Source: Rhabditophanes sp. KR3021
Taxonomy: Eukaryota; Nematoda; Chromadorea; Rhabditida; Alloionematidae
NCBI GenBank assembly: GCA_963281155.1
Contig: CAUJLY010000001.1
Coordinates: 3,162,001-3,226,000, forward strand
DNA length: 64,000 bases
Direction: 5' to 3'
Part shown: piece after piece, positions 57,199 to 64,000 of the stretch
Position numbering within the stretch: position 1 is the first letter of the stretch
Layout: each line of letters opens with the position of its first letter
The notes under the pieces: model-generated
Database searches by the model: none
Seen by the model: the letters and a program-made list of their open reading frames with translations, nothing else
Told to the model about the DNA's origin: nothing
Program-made: the position numbers and the translations under genes

Positions 57199-60100
57199 TT
57201 AAACATTTGAAACTTTGGAGGCGCTATTGTTGGAACGATTTCCTGGATTACTATTTAAGCTGGAATCTGATGTAGGTGAAGGATGCGATATACCGGAACT
57301 TCTATTGGATTCGGAAAAAGTATCTGGGACCATTTCTTGTAAATGGTGTGTGGATGGAATTTGGAGAGCCAGTCCTTTGATCGGCTTTATTGGATTTGTG
57401 TAAAAAGATTTAGGCTGTTCGTAAAAGCTTGAGTCTAAATTACACGGATCTGGGCCTAAACTGTATTGGTATGTATCTGTGTCTGAATTGTATTGGAATG
57501 GCTTGTCTGGGTTACAACGAGACGCATTTGACATGGGATATTGAGGATATTCTTTCGAAGAAGAGGGAAGTTCGTAATCCGATTCAAGATATGATAGAGT
57601 TGTATTGGCTGATATTACACTCGGATCTCGCATACAACTATTGTTGAACCCTGCATTCGAAAAGGAGTTGGGGTATTCATTCATCGCCGAACAATCTTTT
57701 TTTTCTCTTCTTTTATTTTTGTAGTTCAATGAGGAAACACTTCTTTTATCACTCAAGTCATTTTTAAACTTTGAATTAGGATTCCCATATTTTCTATCAT
57801 CTTGTCTTGATGAGGAAGAGTCAGTTGTTTGGACCGATCTGATTGATGCCTCGAAATTATTAAAATTCACGAATTCATTCCAATCATTTTGGGAAGGAAA
57901 ATTGTCATCGTTGGCATACTCCTTTTTCATTCTCAAATCTTCAATCATAGGCAGAATGTTGGCAAAATTTGGTCTTTCATTCACATCAAATGTTAAACAA
58001 ACCTTGATAACCTCATAAATTTCATCTGGACTGTATTTTGGTTTGACTAACTTTTCACCGCCTGTTACTTTTGCCATTACTTCACAATTTCTTAGGTGTC
58101 CATACGGAGTTTGACCTAAGGATAAAATCTCCCATAGTAAAACGCCATACGAATATACATCTGATTTGTTTGAAAAACGGCCATCATTAATACATTCCGG
58201 AGCTAACCACCTTACAGGCAACATATCACTTTCATTTACTTTGTAATAATCACTCACATACACATCTCTTGCCAATCCGAAGTCAGCAATTTTTGTAACT
58301 CTCGAAGGAACATTGGCTGACGAGATTAAACAGTTCCGTGCAGCAATATCTCTATGAACGTGTTTATTCATTTCAAGATATGCAGCTCCTCGACCTACAT
58401 CCACCATCATCCCTAGCATATCCTTGATAGAAATTTTGGAAGGGAAATGGCCAGGTCTACTTGTTCTGAGAAATTTAAGCAAATCACCTTCTTCCATCAA
58501 TTCAATAACTAAGAAATTATGTTCTCCCTCAAAACATACTCCAAGCAACTTGACTATATTTCTGTGATCAAAATTATTCATTAAAATTGCTTCTTTCAAA
58601 AATTTAATTCTATCTTCAGCTGTATACCTTTCTTTTAGTGTTTTAATGGCAACATTAATAGTTTTGCTGGTGATATTAGCAGCTGTTCCTTTAAAAACAA
58701 TACCAAAAGATCCATTTCCAATTCTTTCACCTCTTTCAACATCTCTTTCTTCGACTTTCGGCAAATTGTCCAATTCAATTTGAATGTCATTTGGGAGTTG
58801 GCAGTTGGCATCAACATACCTTCCTATTCCTTCCAGCATATCCATTGAAATCTTTCGATGTATTTTCTTCTTCCTCTTTGCCACTCGAAGTTTTTTCATA
58901 TGAGCAAGATAAACCATAATAGCTGCGACCAATAAAAGCACCATTATAATTAAAGCAACCAATATTAAGAAAAATGTCAAGGTATCATTATTCGATTCTT
59001 TAACAATTAAAGTCTCATCTAATTTACTGAAAGCATACCCCCCAAATCCTTCTGAATTTGCTGCTCTGACTCTGTATTCCGATTTCAAAGGAGAGTTGTG
59101 GTCATTAACATTAACAGGTCTCCACCATAATTTGTCTGATGGAAGTCCTTTAAAAATAATTAAAGTGTTAATTAATATTAATGGACTGAATGTTTTATAT
59201 ATTTTTAATAGTTACATTCAATTATGCATATTGTCACACAAGAATCGTACCTTAGACCATTGGTAATGTATCTATGACTATATAAAAAAAATGCCTATGA
59301 CCTTGCCTCTAAGATATATTGGCTGCTTCTGAACTTTATGCATTTAAAATATACTAGTAGCTTCAAGCTATTTTATATGTGAAGGTTGAAAATCAAATTT
59401 GAATTACTTATTATTTAAGTTTCAACAACGTCATAATCTTACTCGGGTTTCTATTAAACAATCTTGGTAAACATGTTAAATATAGATTTTGTGATGCTCC
59501 CTTTAAAAAACAAAAGACTTCAACAAAAAAACTAGTGCTGCTGATCTCAAGAACAAACATGATAAGATGAATTTGACTGGGATGGAAAAAAATCTGTTGT
59601 AACTAGAAAATCTTTTGATGTCAGCTTATTCATCAACCCTTCAGTTACAGAATATGGATCGAAAGTTGCTGAACTAACCAAAAAGCGTGTTTTCTATACT
59701 CAGGAGACTACTATATTTAGCAAAAGAATGATTGTCATATGGTTGATTATAACAGATCTGATAAATTGAAGTTCTTATTTAATAGCAAGAAAAAAGCAAT
59801 GAACAACGTTTTTTTGTGAATACAATGAAATCCTTGTTTTGAAAATGCCTCAAAGAAATACGCTGAGAACATCGAAGCAATTCGTATTGACTACTGCAGA
59901 GATGAAGTAGCAAATAGTGAGTCGGGAAAGCTCTCTTATCAAATAGTTTCTCTAATTTTTCCAAGGAAGAACGATGAAGTCGCTAAGTTGCTCTTGCAAG
60001 ACATTTTAGGCGCTGTCGGACGTTCATTTCTAAGAAAGATTGAAATTGAAATAAAGTTAAGGGGAGACTATTTAATTTTATGCCATTTTTATTTAATATT

Positions 60101-63100
60101 TTTTTACCTCTTTCGGCTATTTCCCAGTCTCCACTTGCATTGGATCTATATTCAACGGCATATGAAGATATGGCTGATCCTGAATCACTAACTGGATTCT
60201 CCCAACGAACTATCCATCCTTCTATATCCTTACTAGTAGTAACAAATTGAGGGGCAGATGGAGTTCCTGGTTTTGTTCTGATTTGTTGAGGTGTTTGCAC
60301 AAAAGTTTCTTCGTAGCTTTTGTTTTTGCCTTGATACTCGTATTCGCCTTTATATGTTGCTACAAATCTATAATCGTACGTTATTGCTGATTTTAAATTG
60401 CCGATTTCAATAGCCATAGTCTTGGTATCAATTAAGTCACTAGGCTTAAAGGATGCATTCATCGGAGAAACATAACTTGTATCTACACCTGATTGGCGGT
60501 AGTCTATTGAAATGGTTGCTGGTAATGATTCCGGCTCAAGTGAACTCCACCTTAGTATTATTTCATCTGACGTCACATTGTCTGGCCTTAATGTTCCTGC
60601 AATATCTTTTGTTCGAACTACAGCTTCAGTTGAAACAGCCTCGCCATCATCTGATATGAATTGGCTTTTCAATCGAGATTCGTGAACAGCCGTAACCCAA
60701 AATTTGTAGTCTGTTGATGGCCGTAAGTTAGATACTTTAGTTTGACAGGGATCACCATTACAAACAATAACATCAGTAGACGATGGTGAAAATACTCCAT
60801 TCGCAAAATTCTTGCCTCCTATTCCAGATGGAGTAGTCAGAGAGGAAGATTGCTGTGTAATCTTATATTTAATTTCCTCAATAGGAGCATTCAACATTTG
60901 TGGAAGTAGCCAATTTATAATAATCGTATCTGGAGAAACACTGAAAGCTGCCAGGTTTTGTGGCGCTGAAGGATAACCATAACCTGTTTTAAGCAATTTT
61001 GATTCACTTTGTGAGGATGGTGGTGAGTATCTGTTCAACCATGTTACCGAAACTTCGTAATCTGTTTCTCTGTCAAGGATGCCATTTTCAACGTGTATGA
61101 CATTAGATATACTTTGGATATGTTTCACTTTGTCTGTATTCTTTCGTTTAAAGTGAACTTCGTACTGAGTTGGAGGTAACGAAAGGCCAATGCAGTTGGT
61201 TGGCGAGTTGGGTTCAGTTATTTCGATAAGTGCTCCACTTCGGTCTTCATTTTTAACATTAAATTTGATGTTGTTTGAAGCAGGAAGAGCAAAACAACTT
61301 CTTTCAGGAGATGCTTTAAAAGATTCAAATAAATAGACATCATATAAATTATTTGGTATTTAAGTTAATAATATATACTTTTTACACTTTTTAAATTGAA
61401 TTTAAAGAGACTGTGTACTGACAGTTACTTCTTTGAAACATTGTACTTCAAAATTTGAATAAACTGTAGGCTATTACGCGTCTATGTTAAGATCAAATGT
61501 AACGTATATTAACCATTCTCATTATTTTAGTGCAACAAGATCGCCTCAACTAGGAGTTTGTTATTCTAAGGATGGAAGATGCTAAAAGAAGGAAGAGAAG
61601 AAGCGAAAGGTTGCAACGATATCAAAAGAAGAAGTAGATGGTCTAGTAGAGTTAGCCAAAGTACAAGCATTGAAGCCGTCCAAATAAAAAAGTTGCAATA
61701 ATGGCAAACGTTTAACATTTGGTCAAAGTGAAAAAGATGTTGTTACTGGTTAGTTTTAATTCATATTATTGTATCTTACTTATTTTAGATGGTGTTAAAG
61801 AAGTTGTGACTGTTGGTCAAGTACTAAGAAAGATGATGTTTTTGGTGCAGCTCCATTCTATGTTAATATGAATTCTGATGATGTGAATACGGTTATGACG
61901 AACAACCTCAAAGAACATCCCAAAGTTTCGGCTATGAAAAAGCCGTTTAAGTTTAATAATTCTTCAACAACGTTGTATGGAAGAATTTATGAGTTCCTAT
62001 CAAAGCGCCGTTACCAAGCACATATTCAATCTACTGAAATAAAAGCTGCATCATTGGTTAGAATAGAAGGAGATCTGGATTCCAGTGGTCTGCTGTCTCT
62101 ACAATGTTTTAACTATATGGATCCAGAGAAGAACAAGGAAGTCGCTGAAATGATTCTAGAAGATTTTTCTTTATGCACACCCATTGAATATGTTTTAAAG
62201 TATTAGACCTTTTTATATTTTTAATAAAGTTTCTTTTCTGACATACGTTGAGCTGATTGACTTACGACCAAAATTTGTTTTAATGGAGGGTTTTGAATTG
62301 CGATGGGTGTAGCTGAAACTGAATTTCTGTCGTAGATAGACAATTGACTGGATGTCACAAAAACAAACAACTTGTCAGCAATCGAAAATGAACTGATTGA
62401 TTTAAGACCCTTTTCCGTAAATTTGGACCAATCTATGTCAATATCGTTACAATCTTTAGATTTAGGGTCTATTGTAATGAGGCCATTCCATGTTAAAGCA
62501 TAAATGAGTGGAGATGTTGGACGATTCCACAAAAATTCAGTCATAGCCGAGGTAACAGTTTGTGATCTTAAGCAGTCTATTGATAAAGCCAAATTCTGTT
62601 CTGTTCCTTCCTTGATGTCTAGTGAAAACAGAGAACCATTTTTAGTTAATAAATAGCCTGTGTTACTGAATGGATCAAACAATAATTGCTTAGCTTCTTG
62701 GGAAGCACTAGACAGAGAGAATAATTTTCGAGGAGTAACTACACTTAGGCTGGTAAATAATTCCAATGAAATTTGCATGACCTGATGGTTAGCTACTATT
62801 AGAAGTCTATTTGCTATCCAATCAGAGGTTATTGCATCAATTGTGGAAAAATCACCATTTACAACTACTTTGTGAATGATCAAGTTGATTTCATTTTGAT
62901 CTAGTAGAACAATGGATAGTTGTTGATTGTCTGGTTCTCTTCGGACGGCATACAAATCTTGGCCGATAAAAGACATCAATTGATATGCTGGTTCAACTTG
63001 TCTTTTCCTTCTTAATGGGCTAGATGCAACTTGATAAGAAGGAATAGTTTGGTATGAAGGACCATTTTTTTTGTTTCTCAATGGCCCGGAAACACTACTT

Positions 63101-64000
63101 GACCAGTTAGTTAAAGCCATCAAAGTTCCAATCGAATCTATAGCATACAACTTAACTAGTGGCTTGAGCTCAGATGAATCAATTGAAATAGTATCTGAAG
63201 ATCTTCCAAAAATACCAACTTCATTAGACGCACCCACAACACAGTCGATTTTTCCTGACTTAGCAACTAATGAAAAAGTCCTAGGCTTCCTCACATTAAT
63301 CAGCTCGACCTTTGCCCATCCCATTTCAGTATTGGAACAATTAACTTGATAAAATAACAATTCACCGTTCATTTCTTCAGGCTCTTCCCAAAACAAATCA
63401 ACAACAGCCCTAGGCCCATCAACAGTCGTTTGTTGAGTAGCAAAGATTTGTAGTTTACGTGGAGCAGATGGAGCTTTTGTTGGGGCTAAGATGCCTGTTT
63501 TGTTTATAGTTGCCCAAGTCCAAGGAGTAATTGCATCAATCATAACATCGAACTTTTGCCTTGAGCCCCACTTATCCAGAACATGTTGTGGAATCTTTAA
63601 GGTAGAGTTTAAGGAGATTTCAACTGTCCTGTCTCCAACGAATGAGTCTCTAAATAATTGGATCTTATAGACGACGCCATTATAAGGAATAGATGGATTC
63701 ATTTTCCATGATAATTCAGTTCTCTCGTTTGTTCCGAATTCAATGTCGCTTTCAAATTTAATTGTATTGTCAGGTAGGGCAAACAATTCATTATTGTCTG
63801 TTTCTTTGAGAATTTGCAATGGAACCAAAAACAAAACGTCTTTAAGAGACCAGTTGATGTTTACATTGTCTAATGTCTGGTCACAGCTCCCAACATGCCC
63901 AAACTTGGTTACAAATATGATTTTAGATTGGAATATAAGTAGTTGCTTGATAGGCGGAAATTTTTTTGATTCCGCAATAAAATTTGACTCCTTTGTTTCT
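57199..64000 (-). CDS. rol-3: ROS1/ROL-3-type receptor tyrosine kinase (5' end beyond window)
   Basis: Partial gene; the N-terminus lies beyond base 64000. Visible exons are >64000-62247, 61313-60108 and 59147-57199, joined in phase 1 both times. The ectodomain carries fibronectin III modules (SAPQNLAAFSVSPDTIIINW, PGTPSAPQFVTTSKD) and a beta-propeller-like part with RRKR near 63000 that could be a furin site. A membrane segment lies at about 58900-58980. The kinase has GNGSFG (near 58715), VAIK, HRDIAARN (near 58340), DFG (near 58275) and the ROS-like activation loop DVYVSDYY..LPVRW. A 230-residue Ser/Tyr-rich tail ends the protein. ROL-3 is the worm orthologue, needed for epidermal and cuticle development. 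Both introns are about 0.95 kb, unusually long here. Confidence 0.93.
59480..60060 (+). pseudogene. coding relic antisense within a receptor-kinase intron
   Basis: Inside the intron 59148-60107, on the plus strand, coding-like text appears: STKKTSAADLKNKHDKMNLTG, then FDVSLFINPSVTEYGSKVAE with QETTIFSKRMIV, and after stops an open frame with ENIEAIRIDYCRDEVANSES and LLQDILGAVGRSFLRKIEIE. Stops and frame changes lie between. It seems to be a gene copy that inserted into the intron and decayed. No family recognised. Confidence 0.45.
61540..62204 (+). pseudogene. small nested gene or relic antisense within a receptor-kinase intron
   Basis: Inside the intron 61314-62246, on the plus strand. The 3' part (61868-62206) is an intact 112-codon frame starting MNSDDVNTVMTNNLKEHPKV; the frame extends upstream through KKDDVFGAAPFYVN. 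Before it an intron-like GT...AG unit (about 61749-61790) and a basic frame with TISKEEVDGLVELAKVQALK are seen, but the phases do not match and stops occur. It is either a nested gene with a poorly resolved 5' end or a relic. No family recognised. Confidence 0.45.

Overview
The window is nuclear DNA from a nematode. It is AT-rich, protein genes are cut by many short introns (about 35-160 bp, GT...AG), tRNA genes are of eukaryotic type, and the gene content is typical of worms. It holds chemoreceptors of the Str and Sra/Srab/Sre kinds (including the nematode signature RYQ..EN after the sixth membrane segment), a CYP33-like P450, F-box proteins, B4GAT1-related glycosyltransferases of the bgnt type, and a ROS1/ROL-3 receptor kinase. 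It is not Caenorhabditis elegans as far as I can judge; short introns and low GC suggest a clade IV-type worm, but that is a guess.

Layout. 0.4-15.7 kb is an accessory region: five 7TM chemoreceptor genes or relics on both strands, an intronless ALDH3-type aldehyde dehydrogenase, and two small secreted precursors with a C-x6-C core resembling allatostatin C. 16.5-27.2 kb holds a tRNA-Pro, a SAM-domain protein, an unrecognised basic nuclear-looking protein, a divergent Hsp70/Hsp110-like protein, the spliceosomal SR protein RSR-2/SRRM2 with repetitive RS decapeptides, and a four-span membrane protein. 29-33 kb has an Sre-like receptor carrying a one-base frameshift in a G5 run, a tRNA-Ala and a P450. 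33.4-36.3 kb is a graveyard of decayed genes (an SLC17-type transporter, an unknown protein, a kinase-like fragment), followed by a tRNA trio (Glu, Gly, Thr). 37.6-50 kb holds F-box-like genes, a two-exon 58-residue microprotein, DRP1 (mitochondrial fission dynamin), a TFIIB-like protein without zinc ribbon facing a PDZ protein across a 186 bp gap, and RCC1 (RanGEF) with a Lys-rich tandem-repeat tail. 51.8-64 kb holds an F-box/FBA protein, relics, a tandem pair of GT49-like glycosyltransferases, tRNA-His and the 3' part of a ROS1-type receptor kinase that runs off the right edge.

There is no bacterial-style operon or defence island and no intact transposon. The most interesting items are the AstC-like peptide pair, the ribbon-less TFIIB paralogue, the GT49 paralogue that lost its second DxD aspartate, a tRNA-Asp-like sequence with a Gly anticodon, and coding relics lying antisense inside the two large introns of the receptor kinase gene. 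Gene models were spliced by eye; junctions were accepted where reading frames and GT/AG sites agreed, and doubtful ones are stated.
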